Source: Bradyrhizobium tropiciagri (lineage in GTDB: Bacteria; Pseudomonadota; Alphaproteobacteria; Rhizobiales; Xanthobacteraceae). Taken from it: a stretch of 64,000 nucleotides of DNA. Under the pieces are notes generated by a model. That model was not told the DNA's origin and did no database searches. It saw only the letters and a program-made list of their open reading frames with translations. Below are positions 20,810 to 30,015 of the stretch, piece after piece. Numbering within the stretch: position 1 is the stretch's first letter; each line of letters opens with the position of its first letter. The stretch covers positions 62,001 through 126,000 of the forward strand of contig NZ_LFLZ01000014.1 of NCBI RefSeq assembly GCF_001189845.1. The letters run 5' to 3'. The position numbers and the translations under genes are program-made.

Positions 20810-20825
20810 TGTCAGACTCAGGACA
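20810..20825 (+). promoter_or_regulatory. NifA upstream activator sequence
   Basis: Perfect TGT-N10-ACA core, centred about 102 bases upstream of the start predicted for the -24/-12 element at 20894, an ideal NifA distance. Points at the oxygenase genes to the right. Confidence 0.75.
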
Positions 20826-20893
20826 CCTGTCCTGACGAGCCGGCATGAACGTTTTACCAAACTATTCCGAAACTTATGGCGCGAGACCAGGGT

Positions 20894-20909
20894 TGGCACG
20901 GCGATTGCT
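20894..20909 (+). promoter_or_regulatory. RpoN (-24/-12) promoter, consensus
   Basis: TGGCACGGCGATTGCT matches the consensus TGGCACG-N4-TTGC exactly; GG at 20895-20896 and GC at 20907-20908. Predicted start near 20920, 20 bases before a small ORF with a strong ribosome site and about 600 before the next large gene. One of the best promoters in the window. Confidence 0.88.
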
Positions 20910-20939
20910 AGAAACGTGCAAGACCACAGGAGCGGACGA

Positions 20940-21086
20940 GTGCAGGCGGAACGGGTAAGAGCAGCGGCGGTGTTTTCTCAGACGCTCGTGGGGGCGAGCT
21001 GCCGACATCTCGCGCAGATCGCGGCGGAAGCTCCTAAGAGCGCGGTAGACACGCCTCCTTCTAGAAGCGCTGTCCCAAGCGCGTAG
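20940..21086 (+). CDS. Candidate 48-residue protein behind the NifA-type promoter
   Basis: GTG start at 20940 with AGGAG seven bases upstream, about 20 bases after the predicted transcription start. It encodes VQAERVRAAAVFSQTLVG... with mid-length alanine-rich helix-like sequence, one Cys and one His, and ends with TAG. No family recognised. Support is the promoter and ribosome-site geometry, not similarity. It could be a regulatory leader for the following operon. Confidence 0.45.
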   Translation: MQAERVRAAAVFSQTLVGASCRHLAQIAAEAPKSAVDTPPSRSAVPSA

Positions 21087-21516
21087 CCAGTCAAAAATGA
21101 GCAATGAGCAGAAACCGCGGGATTTCCATGCATCTTGCGACCGACGTCAAGCGAGGCTCGATCGCGCAAACAGAGCCCCCTCCTGTGACGCAAAATCCCG
21201 ATGCTTTTGGGCGGGCCAATAACTCACCATGAATCGGCGCGTGATGCCTGGAGGCGCCAACCATGCGCGGGATTGGACTGATCTGGATCGTAATCCGACA
21301 GAATTATCGCCGCTTCAATCAAAGGGCGTGCTCCATGTGTGAACAGGATTGGGCTCGAGACGCCCGGCTAAGGGGGCCGCGAGGATGCAAAGAGTAGAGT
21401 TCGCCTCGGAGGCGACGGCGATCATGAGCGCCATCGCGCCAACTAGCTCGTCTGTCTCGACTGGCCAATAGCTGGTCCCGACGAGAATTCGCTTCTTCAG
21501 GGCTCGTTCTCCCCTC

Positions 21517-22740
21517 ATGGCTATCGTCCAAATGACGTCTTCTCAAGCTTCTCGATTTTCGCCGGATCAGCCTCCGCAGAGTTTTTGCGCGCATTTGACT
21601 GAGCGTGCGCGAGCTCTGTTTGGCGCGCATCCCTTTGCTGAGGAGCTGTCCGAAGAGCAGGTTGCTAGCCTGCTGCCTGAATACCTGGCGATGTCACAGG
21701 CGTTTCCCTACCTGCAGGCAGGGTCGCAAAAAGATCTCATATTCGATGCAATGCATCATAATCGGGATCTTCCCAGGGATATTGAACTGACCAGCGTCGT
21801 CGCAAATTTCATTTGTTGGGATGAGACGGGCGGCTACGGCCGAGTTCTCCAGGGTGGCAAAGCGGCGCTACCCGATATTCTGCTCACCGACAATTTTCAC
21901 TCAAACCTATTTAGAAGGGATGCATCGCGACTGCTCGGCAGAGCAATACGCCCCAACTATAGCGCCACGACGAACCGGTACCTGCATTCTCTCTATGATG
22001 GGTTGTCAGCGAAAGACCCCGTGGTGCGTTGCGCCTACATGGTCGCCTTTGAGTTGCATGCTGCGGAGATGATCCAGGCGCTGTGGACCACCACGGTCAA
22101 AACCTTTGATGCGAGCCCCGACGATCTTGAGTACTTCCGGAGCCACGTCGGTGGAAAAGATCCAGCCGAGCAGTATCACGGAGAAATGACATGCCGCCTC
22201 ATTGGCGAACTTGTTCCGGCTGATCGCAACGGTTTCTTTTTGGACGAGTTCGATCGAGCCTATCGACTGAACTTACAGTGGTGTCACGATCTGCATCGGA
22301 TTGTCTCACTTGAGAAAAACGACCGATCTGAAATCGAACACCGCGGCCATTGTCATTGTGGTTCTGTCAAATTCCGCGTCCGGGCGCCGCGGCAGCTCTC
22401 TGCAGTTCGATGCAATTGCTCGATCTGCCGGATGTCTGGATTTATGCACTTGCTGGTACCTGGCGACAGGCTCACGATTGAATGCGGCGAAGAGTTCCTC
22501 ACCACTTACCAGTTCAACAAGAACATCGCCCGGCACACGTTTTGTCGGGTTTGCGGCGTCAAGCCATTCTATCGGCCGCGGTCGAACCCCTCCGGGTTCA
22601 GCGTCAATGTTCGATGCCTGGATAAAAGAACGATCGAGGGCATCAAAATAGACGAGTTCGATGGCGAACATTGGGAACAAGCATTCGGCTCGATGCAACC
22701 AGGACCCAGGCTCTGCATCGAAGAACCAACCCCGGAGTGA
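21517..22740 (+). CDS. Haem-oxygenase-like metalloenzyme fused to a GFA/CENP-V zinc domain
   Basis: 407 residues in two parts. Residues about 1-265 resemble the haem-oxygenase-like diiron (HDO/iron-containing redox enzyme) fold, with candidate metal ligands in FELHAAEM (about 178-185) and in the His-Asp-His segment at about 206-221, and LQWCHDL. Residues about 275-395 are a GFA domain with its zinc cysteines (CHCGS near 279, CNCSIC near 300, CRVCG near 345), the fold of glutathione-dependent formaldehyde-activating proteins. Five bases separate it from the downstream 2OG oxygenase, so they form an operon behind the NifA-type promoter. B. japonicum has NifA-regulated nrg genes with hydroxylase-like products, which this may match; I cannot confirm that. 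Function unknown; an oxidative tailoring step is inferred. Confidence 0.85.
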   Translation: MAIVQMTSSQASRFSPDQPPQSFCAHLTERARALFGAHPFAEELSEEQVASLLPEYLAMSQAFPYLQAGSQKDLIFDAMHHNRDLPRDIELTSVVANFICWDETGGYGRVLQGGKAALPDILLTDNFHSNLFRRDASRLLGRAIRPNYSATTNRYLHSLYDGLSAKDPVVRCAYMVAFELHAAEMIQALWTTTVKTFDASPDDLEYFRSHVGGKDPAEQYHGEMTCRLIGELVPADRNGFFLDEFDRAYRLNLQWCHDLHRIVSLEKNDRSEIEHRGHCHCGSVKFRVRAPRQLSAVRCNCSICRMSGFMHLLVPGDRLTIECGEEFLTTYQFNKNIARHTFCRVCGVKPFYRPRSNPSGFSVNVRCLDKRTIEGIKIDEFDGEHWEQAFGSMQPGPRLCIEEPTPE

Positions 22741-22745
22741 ACTCA

Positions 22746-23432
22746 ATGGCGCGTTCAGCACATGACAAAAAGGGCCTACTTTCAGAAGAGGCTCTGACGA
22801 AATTCCGCGTAGAGCTCTTGGTGAAGGGTACGATCGTGATCGGCTCCCAGACGTTATTTACACAGGATGAACTGGCGAGGATCAATCAGCTGCAGGCTGA
22901 GATTCCCGAAGAAGAGGTGCGGTTGGGAGATGCCGGCGACTCGCACAACGTCTTTGTCAAACGCGTGAGGGTGGACCCGCCCGGCCGCAGTCCCAGCAAT
23001 GTGGATGGCGCAGCGCCGAGGCAAATCATCGATCTGCTTGAAAGGAAAGATCGCGGATTCGCATTAAAAACGATCCTGGGAGCATCGTCAGATTATGTGA
23101 TTCGCAGATGCCAGTTGCATCGTATGCCTCCCGGTTCGTTTGTTGGCATCCATTTGGATGCCGAGAGCGATCCAGACTTTGAGTACTCCGTAATTGTGCA
23201 GCTCGCGCAAGATTTTGAGGGTGGCGAATTCGTCGTATATCCGAGCCCGTACGAGCAGCAGGTATTTCGACCACCATTTGGTGCGGTGCTTGTCACAACA
23301 TGTAGGCTGCGGCATGAGGTGAAGCCTGTATCCGCCGGGGAGCGCCGGTCGCTGGTCTACTTCTGTTCGAAGCGCAGCGGCACAAACCGACGCGTCATCG
23401 AAAGCTCTACCAGTGGCCATGAAGCAAGTTAG
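22746..23432 (+). CDS. 2-oxoglutarate/Fe(II)-dependent oxygenase (prolyl-hydroxylase type)
   Basis: 228 residues from ATG 22746, with GGAG nine bases upstream. The double-stranded beta-helix iron ligands are visible: HLD at 136-138, the distal His in RLRHEV at about 190, and the 2OG-binding Arg in AGERRSL about ten residues later. EYSVIVQLAQDFEGGEF is typical of P4H/PKHD oxygenases. It probably hydroxylates an amino acid, peptide or small metabolite. Second gene of the NifA-type operon, coupled to the HDO-GFA fusion. Confidence 0.9.
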   Translation: MARSAHDKKGLLSEEALTKFRVELLVKGTIVIGSQTLFTQDELARINQLQAEIPEEEVRLGDAGDSHNVFVKRVRVDPPGRSPSNVDGAAPRQIIDLLERKDRGFALKTILGASSDYVIRRCQLHRMPPGSFVGIHLDAESDPDFEYSVIVQLAQDFEGGEFVVYPSPYEQQVFRPPFGAVLVTTCRLRHEVKPVSAGERRSLVYFCSKRSGTNRRVIESSTSGHEAS

Positions 23433-24079
23433 CTCGAGTACCTGCGAGTAAGTTGAGTGGCGCGGAGGTCTCACGCTGAGTTCGGCAGATCGCACCCATC
23501 TTGCAGAAGATCTGTCCTGCGAAGCGGTTTGTCGCTGCGGAACGCGCTGTCAAATCGGATCCGCCGAAGACCGTCGGCGAGAGCCATTCGGAAAGGAATG
23601 ACGTGGTGACCCGCCCGCAGCGAGCTCGCGCGCACAAAGGGGGCGTCGGTCGTTCCAGATTCCACCGGAACGAGGTGACGAAGACGTTGGTCAAAGTAGG
23701 AACCGGGCGCTTCGAGCAGTGAACACGTTTTTGCTGGGTCTATCTGTTTTGGAGGGCCAGCGCGGAGATGCGTTCGTTGGGCGCCGATCGTCAGCTGATC
23801 CGCCCGCTGCAATGAGCGTGGCGATAGATGGTGGAATTCAGCGACCGAAATTGCTCTGGCTTAAGGGAGTCGGCGCAAACACCCGCGCGGACAGGCTGCT
23901 CCTCGCCCAGGCTGCCAAAATGCTGAGCGGAGCCATGGAAGAAGCCACGATCGCACAACTTGCTTCATAAGAATACTGGGGCAACATCGCGGCACGACCT
24001 CGTCACTGTTTTCGAACTGCGGGTGTTCCGGCACGTGCTCGACCGTGTTGTCGCGCCGCTCGTAGAAAGCTGCGGGCTC
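23433..24079. other. Intergenic stretch before a tts box
   Basis: About 650 bases. The ORF at 23719-23970 and the opposite-strand frames give no recognisable protein, and I see no promoter other than the tts box that follows. Confidence 0.35.
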
Positions 24080-24110
24080 GTCAGGTTCTCGACAGCTATC
24101 CGGCCTAGCA
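24080..24110 (+). promoter_or_regulatory. tts box (TtsI binding site)
   Basis: GTCAGGT-N7-AGCT followed by ATCCGG: the GTCAG...CGACAGCTA...CC pattern of rhizobial tts boxes, about 172 bases before the repeat-protein gene. TtsI is itself induced through NodD and flavonoids and drives type III secretion genes. A second box with the same spacing precedes nopT. Confidence 0.75.
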
Positions 24111-24281
24111 AAACAGGCGGATGCTGGGACCATTTGGGACGGTGTGTGCGAAACCAGAGTTTAGTGCAAGGGGCAGGCGAAGAAAAGCGGTTAGCTGATG
24201 CTCTAATCGCACTCGCTCGATTGCCCGATTGTCCATGCGGCAGCCGAGACCCAGATATTTCACCGTCGAAAGTGACAGCGA

Positions 24282-26882
24282 ATGAACTTTCCCTCTCCTG
24301 GTCGCGCGCTTCAGCAGTCGGGCAGCGTGGGCGCGCAAGACAACTCGTCGGTCTCCCCCTCGGCGGACGCGGCGGCGTTCGAACAACAGCTGGGAGAGAT
24401 CGCCGATGCGGGTAGTGGCGTGCCGGAGCAGACCTCCGCCCGGCTGGTCGGCGCATGGCGAAGCGAGGGGCTGCCCCTTACGGATACCGATGAGCACGAA
24501 TATTCGACGCTATCGCATGGCGGAAGCTCTCGGGCGATGCTGGTGCCCTCCGTGCAGCAGCCGAGTCAGGCAGTGTGGGCTTTTGCAGGCCGTAGCAGCG
24601 AGCCCCTTTATTTTGAAGATGTGCCTCTCGTCGAGGGACTAAGAGCGGCACTCATCAAGCGCGGATTCAAGGAGCGTACGGCGAAGGGGCACGTCGATTC
24701 TCTTCTCAGATTTGGACGCTGGCTCGTTCAACACAGCAAGCAGGGAATTGCCGAGCGTCTTCACGACAGTACGCTGAACAGCGATGCAGCGGCTTTCAAA
24801 GAGAGTGGCGAGCGGGGTATCCTCACTGCGCTCGCCCATCTGCGGACCTCTCAGGTGGCGGGCGGAGTGGAGTTGATCCCGTCGCGGGCTAGCCCCTTTG
24901 CTCAGGACGCCGAGCTCATCAAGGAGTACAAGTCGACTGTCATTAACGAGCGTAAGAAGGAAGCAGCGACGGCATACAGGTATGGAACTGCCCTAGGCAG
25001 ATTCAGTAAGTACCTGCGTAACAATGCCAAGTCCGCCATCGCTGCCCGGCTTCACGACAATTCGCTGGATGAAGACCTCATGCGCTATGAGGCCACCCCT
25101 GGTTATCACCCGAAGGTTCGAGCTGCACTGACCGACTTGCGAAAGACACTGGCTGGCGATGACGCGGTCGAGCTTGATGGCGGTATTCGTCCCGACTCGG
25201 AAGCCGCGGCCGTAACGGGTGAAATGTGGCCGGCAGACGCCGTTGCGCCCGACAGCGTGTGGCAGCGAACGGTCGGCTGGCCAGAGATGCTGCCTGCGCA
25301 AGGTCACGAGCAGGATGCGCCCTCGAGCGTCATGGATCAACCGAGCCCCTCGGGCTATCTTGCGCCGCGAGCAGGCCAGGTCGGGCGCAGCGCCGATCTC
25401 CTTTATTCCGAGGATATTCCCCTCATTCTCGGGCTTAGGGAGGCGCTCCTCAGGGGCGGGGCCGCCGAGAGCACAGCCAGGAGCAATGTCGATTATCTTT
25501 TAGGCTTCGACCGCTGGCTCTTTGGCAACGACAGGCCGGCAATGGCGGAACGGCTTGACCGCGAGATGCTGGATGAAGAGATCGAGGAATTCATAGCAAA
25601 GGGCGGTGCCACGAACGTGCGTACGGCACTGGCTCATTTGCGGACCTCTCAAGCAGCGGGCGGAGTTGCGCCGGTCGCAGGCCAACCTGACCTAAAGGCC
25701 TATCCGGACGACGCGGCACGCATCAAGCAGTACAAGGAAGACGCGGCGGCCGCCGGCACATCAAAGATTGCCAGGACCTATGCAAGCGTTATGACCGATT
25801 TCAGTCACTACCTGCGCGAAAACAACAGGCAGAGCATTGCCGCTCGCCTCGACGAGGATGGGCTGGATAAGGATCAGTCGCTCATCGAAGATATGGATCT
25901 CTATCGGCAATCCGGTGGCTCCAGGGCGATCCGTGCCGCGCTAAAGCATTTGCGGACCGGTGCGAGAAAACCCGCATCTCTGCATGCTGAGGATGCAACG
26001 CTCATTTCCGGCCTCGAGAACGCACTCATTAAGGCGAACTTCGAGAAGATCACCGCCCAGACCAATGTGCGGATTCTCCGAAGATTCAGCCGATGGCTTG
26101 TTGCAAACGAAAAGCTGGCCATTGCTGCCAGGCTTTACGATAAGTCGCTGGATAAGGATGCAGCAGCTTTTGACAAGAGCGGCAAACGGCGCGCTCTCAC
26201 GGCACTGGCACATCTGCGGGCCTCACAGTCGGCAGACGGAATTGCACCCAATGCAAGTCGCGCCAAAACAGTCGCGAACCTCTTCCATCCCGAAGACGCG
26301 CAGCTTGTTTCGGCGCTTGAGAAGGCACTCGTCGCAGCCAGATACGAAGAGGCAAGCGCCCAGGCGATCGCCCGTCATATTCGCAAATTGAGCCAGTGGC
26401 TGTTAGCAAATAACAAACCGGCGATTGCCGCCCGGACCGGAGAGGAGTCGCTTGATAAAGATGCCGCGTCATTTAAGGCGAATGGGGGCGAGCAGCAGAT
26501 CACGGTGTCACTGGCTCATCTGCGGGCCTCTCAGTCGGCTGCCGGGATTGCGCCAAGGAAGCCCCGTGCTGAGCTCAGCCCTTATCCCGAAGATGCGGAC
26601 CTGATCAAAGACTACAAAGCCGCAGAATCCCGGCCGACTGCCAGAAACTATGCACCTTTCCTTATCGGTTTCAGTAATTACTTGCGCCAAAACCACAAGC
26701 AGAGCATTGCCGCCCGACTATCCGACGAGTCGCTGGATGAGGATGTCGAGACCTACAAGAGGTCCGGCGGTCATGCAAAGACCAGTGCCGCACTGGCACA
26801 TCTGGCCAAATCGGCCGCAGGTGTTCACGCCGTGGACCTCAGGCGCACGGCTGATAAGCTGCGCCGGACAATGCACCACTAG
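24282..26882 (+). CDS. nopD: Repeat region of a NopD/Bel2-5-like type III effector (truncated)
   Basis: 866 residues, ending at a TAG. A Ser/Ala-rich N-terminus of about 100 residues, typical of a secretion signal, is followed by seven divergent repeats of about 85 residues in two alternating kinds. The full-length family (NopD, Bel2-5, XopD-like) continues into a nuclear localisation signal and a C48 SUMO-protease domain; those parts are encoded just downstream in another frame with further stops. If translated, this product would be a protease-less effector fragment. Behind the tts box at 24080. The family assignment comes from repeat style, tts box and the downstream remnants together. Confidence 0.8.
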   Translation: MNFPSPGRALQQSGSVGAQDNSSVSPSADAAAFEQQLGEIADAGSGVPEQTSARLVGAWRSEGLPLTDTDEHEYSTLSHGGSSRAMLVPSVQQPSQAVWAFAGRSSEPLYFEDVPLVEGLRAALIKRGFKERTAKGHVDSLLRFGRWLVQHSKQGIAERLHDSTLNSDAAAFKESGERGILTALAHLRTSQVAGGVELIPSRASPFAQDAELIKEYKSTVINERKKEAATAYRYGTALGRFSKYLRNNAKSAIAARLHDNSLDEDLMRYEATPGYHPKVRAALTDLRKTLAGDDAVELDGGIRPDSEAAAVTGEMWPADAVAPDSVWQRTVGWPEMLPAQGHEQDAPSSVMDQPSPSGYLAPRAGQVGRSADLLYSEDIPLILGLREALLRGGAAESTARSNVDYLLGFDRWLFGNDRPAMAERLDREMLDEEIEEFIAKGGATNVRTALAHLRTSQAAGGVAPVAGQPDLKAYPDDAARIKQYKEDAAAAGTSKIARTYASVMTDFSHYLRENNRQSIAARLDEDGLDKDQSLIEDMDLYRQSGGSRAIRAALKHLRTGARKPASLHAEDATLISGLENALIKANFEKITAQTNVRILRRFSRWLVANEKLAIAARLYDKSLDKDAAAFDKSGKRRALTALAHLRASQSADGIAPNASRAKTVANLFHPEDAQLVSALEKALVAARYEEASAQAIARHIRKLSQWLLANNKPAIAARTGEESLDKDAASFKANGGEQQITVSLAHLRASQSAAGIAPRKPRAELSPYPEDADLIKDYKAAESRPTARNYAPFLIGFSNYLRQNHKQSIAARLSDESLDEDVETYKRSGGHAKTSAALAHLAKSAAGVHAVDLRRTADKLRRTMHH
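24600..26820 (+). repeat. Seven protein-level repeats in the NopD-like effector
   Basis: Approximate starts 24600, 24900, 25395, 25695, 25974, 26274 and 26577. Units 1, 3, 5 and 6 share the pattern ..ED..L..GL..AL......TA...V..LLRF.RWL; units 2, 4 and 7 share P.DA.LIK.YK......AR.Y...L..FS.YLR. All continue with IAARL.D.SLD.D....(K/R)SG......AL.HLR. A long spacer separates units 2 and 3. The repeats are diverged in nucleotides. Confidence 0.85.
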
Positions 26883-28337
26883 GAGCCGCCAATTCGCCTG
26901 TGGAGTTGCCACGGAAGAGTACGACCATCTCTCGGCGGTACCGCCTGCAGCCAGCACCCTCTCGCCGCTCGCGCGGATTCCGTACCCTCACGAGGCTCCA
27001 GATCCCGGTGAGCACGTAGACCCCTTGAGCGAGAACTACGAGAATGCGATTGCCGCAGACGGGCTGATCAATGCACCTGATTGGGGCGATTTCCTCTCCA
27101 CCGAGCACGTTTTTGGCGATGATGAGCACGAGGCGGCGGGCGCTAGACCGGCGAAGAGGCAAAGGATCGACAATGCTCCGCAAAACGGCGCGTTCGAGCG
27201 GTAGTCGAGCCAGATCAGCGTTTCAATAGCCGAAGCGTTGGCGCAGCCTCCAGCCAATCAGCCGGATGCTTCTGTTTCACAGGAACAGAGTGGACAAGGC
27301 TACGGGACGCCGCCGCAAGCTGCCTCGGGGGACGTTGTGGACGCCGCTTCGCAGCAAGGACCGCCGCAGGGACCTGTCAGCTGGCCATTGCTTCTGCCGA
27401 CGGCTTACGATCAGGATCAGCTCTGGGGGGCGTTGGAAGACCTTCCGGCGTGGTCCGGGTTAGCCAGCCCCGAGCGCGCGCCGGAGGCAGAGCAAGTAGC
27501 ACGGACGGCAACGGCTGGATCCACCTCGAGCTAGTCGCTGCCGACGTCGCCCGACTTTGATTGGAGCATGCTGCCGGCAACGCCATCCTCTGTCGAGACG
27601 CGTTCGTCTGATGTCGAGCGGGGTGTCGAGGCCCTGATTGATTTGCTGTCTCAAGAATTGCGTGATGAAGGCCAGCTTGCGCCATCACGCACGCCAACTG
27701 ATGCCGGGACCGAAGGCGTGACTCCCACAACCTCGGTGGATGGGCACAGCGGACAGCGGCTTGGCCTGACCGAATGGTTGCAGGACGAACATATCGCCGC
27801 CGATTACGCCCCGGTTGAAGAGGAGTTGTATTGGAACAATCCAGATCTTGCTCGCCAGACCGGATTCGCACAGCCGGCGCAAGCCCAGCTATTGCGCCTG
27901 GTTCCGAGTAAGAGCGACCGCCTGCAGATCCTGCTGCAGATCTTCAATGAGGATGATACAGATGTCGCCAACTTCTTGTTCGTTCCGGTGAATGATGCTG
28001 GAGTTGGGGGCGGCGGATCGCATTGGTCGCTGCTGCTGGTTGTTTGGCGCGTGCCGACAGCAGCGATTGCCTATCACTATGACTCGCCGGGCTTTGCAAC
28101 AGTGCCGTTGCAGAATAGCTCGCAGCACGTCTCGGCTCCCGCTTTCAAGCGGGACGGATGGCCCAGCAGCAGAACGGCTATGAATGCCGAGTCTTCGTGG
28201 TGGACGCGACGCGAGCGCCGGTCGGACGATTGGCGCAAGGAGAGCGGCCGGACCGTGAGCCGCTGCACCTCGATCGCCTCATCGCCGATCGACCGGCACT
28301 TCGGGATCGCCTCAGGACTGATCGCGGCTCGCGCTGA
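26883..28337 (+). pseudogene. nopD: Broken C-terminal part of the NopD-like effector: NLS and C48 SUMO protease
   Basis: Continuing in another frame, this region encodes a linker with a basic nuclear-localisation-like stretch (ARPAKRQRID, near 27150), TAG stops at 27202 and 27532, then a recognisable C48 (ULP/XopD) domain: WLQDEHIAADY, FLFVPVNDAG, GGSHWSLLLVVW (catalytic His) and AYHYDSPG (catalytic Asp). The catalytic Cys segment QQQNGYECRVFVVDATRA is in a different frame, showing a frameshift near 28113, and Arg replaces the usual Gly after Cys. With one frame change after the repeats, two amber codons and one frameshift, the protease cannot be made. A sequencing error cannot explain all four lesions. 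Confidence 0.85.
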
Positions 28338-28527
28338 CGGACTCCATCGGACCGCCGGTTTTCGCTCGGATCAGTCTCCGGTTGAACAGCGCAGCCGGCA
28401 ACGGATATCCGCATCATGCGAGACGGACGCGGATTTCGGGGCACCTCCCAGATACCGTTCTCCAGCACGCTACCGGAAGCAGGGGCAAGTTCGAGTGCCA
28501 GGATAGATGTGGCTACTGTGATTCCAA

Positions 28528-29844
28528 TCAAACCAGTATGAGGAGCCGTTGTTTCAGATCGCCGGCGGCGGCCCGGTCGTACGCAATCACGAGGCACTCC
28601 ACCGTGCCAGCGTCCTCGTCAACGGCAAGCGGGATCACGCCCTGCTTGCGTGTGCCATCGAATAGAAAACCCTCCTTGGCGAAACGTTCATGTGCAGTCC
28701 GGAGCGAACTCGATCGAACGTTCCTCACGGATGAAATAACGTAGGAGCCGGAGTAGTCGAAGCCCAGGAGCCGGACGGCAATGCTGTGCAACACCGAGCC
28801 GCCACCCCAGCGGCCGTTCGCTTCATTGAATAGCAGCCGTCCGTCGTTCGCGAAAATTGCGTCAATATTAATTGGTCCGCGATATCCTAGATTGCGGACA
28901 AGGGATACGAATCGGTAGGCATGCGCCTGCGCAGTCAACCATTGCTCATTCCCCAGATCGCTTGGAAGCTCAAGTCCTGTCCAGATCAGAGCCCGTTCAG
29001 ATCGATCGGTGCTCCGGCGTAGTCGAATATTCCCACTGTTGATGAAAGTGATGGAGCCATCACGCTCGATTTCATACTCGAGATAGAACAGAGTTCGCGC
29101 CAAGTGGTACGATTCGACCACCAGCGTCTTGCATGACGCAGTTGTCATCTCAGACCAAAGTACGTCCGGATCGAACGACGGCCAGGCAATCTGTCGGGTC
29201 TCTCTCGCCCCGGGTAGCGGACCGTCTTCATTGCTGCTCAGAATGACATTTCCGACCCCGCCGGCCCCATTGTCCAGCTTCACAATCACCCTGCCGGTTT
29301 CGTGCCGGAGCGAGTTGACCGCTCGGAACAGTTCGTTCGAATTCGTCGTTATGGAACCATTGGGCAACGGAAGTGCGACACTTGTCGCCAGTTGACGGAA
29401 GTGGCTCTTGCGGTTCAATAGATCAGGCCCACGCTGTAGAGCGAATTCGTCGCCAGTCTGCTGTATACCCAGCACGGACGCCAGCCGCGCCACGCCTTCG
29501 CTGGAGTAGCAGGGATACATGCTCCAGGATGATTTCTGACGAATATGCCTGTTGATTTGCTCAACCATGCTGTTGGACAGCAGTGCGTAATCGTTGAGAA
29601 TCGGCGCTTCGCGGCCGCCTCCAGGTACAAGCAATGAAAGACTGGAGGCGTCGAAATTAAGCGTCGCGCCAACGTAGGAGAGCAGATCCGTCGGGATAGA
29701 TAGGGGGGACACTATCAGATCGCCCTCCTGAGCAAACCACGCCGAACGGTAAACCGAGTTGCCGGCAAGCGAAAGTTGAGCTGCTACCAGATCGGAGCCC
29801 GACATTTGCGCCGTGCCGGCATTCATGATTATGATCCGCGGCAT
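28528..29844 (-). CDS. ATP-grasp ligase with pre-ATP-grasp domain (PGM1-like)
   Basis: 438 residues. The C-terminal half is an ATP-grasp fold: GRVIVKLDNGAGGVGN (about 182-197) is the lysine/glycine-rich nucleotide segment, and INIDAIFANDGRLLFNEANGR supplies the acidic metal ligands. The N-terminal half resembles the pre-ATP-grasp region of peptide ligases such as pheganomycin PGM1. It should join a carboxylate to an amine through an acyl-phosphate. The start is preceded by AAGG at seven bases. It is the last gene of a minus-strand series starting with an acyl-CoA ligase. Substrates unknown. Confidence 0.85.
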   Translation of the reverse strand: MPRIIIMNAGTAQMSGSDLVAAQLSLAGNSVYRSAWFAQEGDLIVSPLSIPTDLLSYVGATLNFDASSLSLLVPGGGREAPILNDYALLSNSMVEQINRHIRQKSSWSMYPCYSSEGVARLASVLGIQQTGDEFALQRGPDLLNRKSHFRQLATSVALPLPNGSITTNSNELFRAVNSLRHETGRVIVKLDNGAGGVGNVILSSNEDGPLPGARETRQIAWPSFDPDVLWSEMTTASCKTLVVESYHLARTLFYLEYEIERDGSITFINSGNIRLRRSTDRSERALIWTGLELPSDLGNEQWLTAQAHAYRFVSLVRNLGYRGPINIDAIFANDGRLLFNEANGRWGGGSVLHSIAVRLLGFDYSGSYVISSVRNVRSSSLRTAHERFAKEGFLFDGTRKQGVIPLAVDEDAGTVECLVIAYDRAAAGDLKQRLLILV

Positions 29845-29871
29845 CAGTGACCTTTGCGCATTGGGATGTGA

Positions 29872-30015
29872 TCAGAGCGAGAGACGGTCAACAGTGGCGA
29901 AGTCGCTGCAGCACAGCCTGTAGATGCCCAGGCGGAAAAGCTCATTTTGCGCCGTCACGATGTCACCTGCGGGGTCGCTGAGAAGTACAGCTAGCGTGCA
30001 ATCCGCTGAACTCAA
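29872..30015 (-). CDS. Candidate 47-residue ORF between the acyl-CoA ligase and ATP-grasp genes
   Basis: A TTG start overlaps the stop of the acyl-CoA ligase gene (TTGA) and the frame runs 47 codons to a TGA 27 bases before the ATP-grasp start. The product looks protein-like (LAVLLSDPAGDIVTAQNELF, then IYRLCCSDFATVDRLSL), with a CC pair. There is no strong ribosome site; an internal GTG at 29958 gives 28 residues. No family recognised. Confidence 0.35.
   Translation of the reverse strand: MSSADCTLAVLLSDPAGDIVTAQNELFRLGIYRLCCSDFATVDRLSL

Noticed and set aside
21315..21518. 67-codon minus-strand ORF before the HDO-GFA gene
   Set aside because: Composition looks acceptable, but there is no ribosome site and it opposes the NifA-type transcript.
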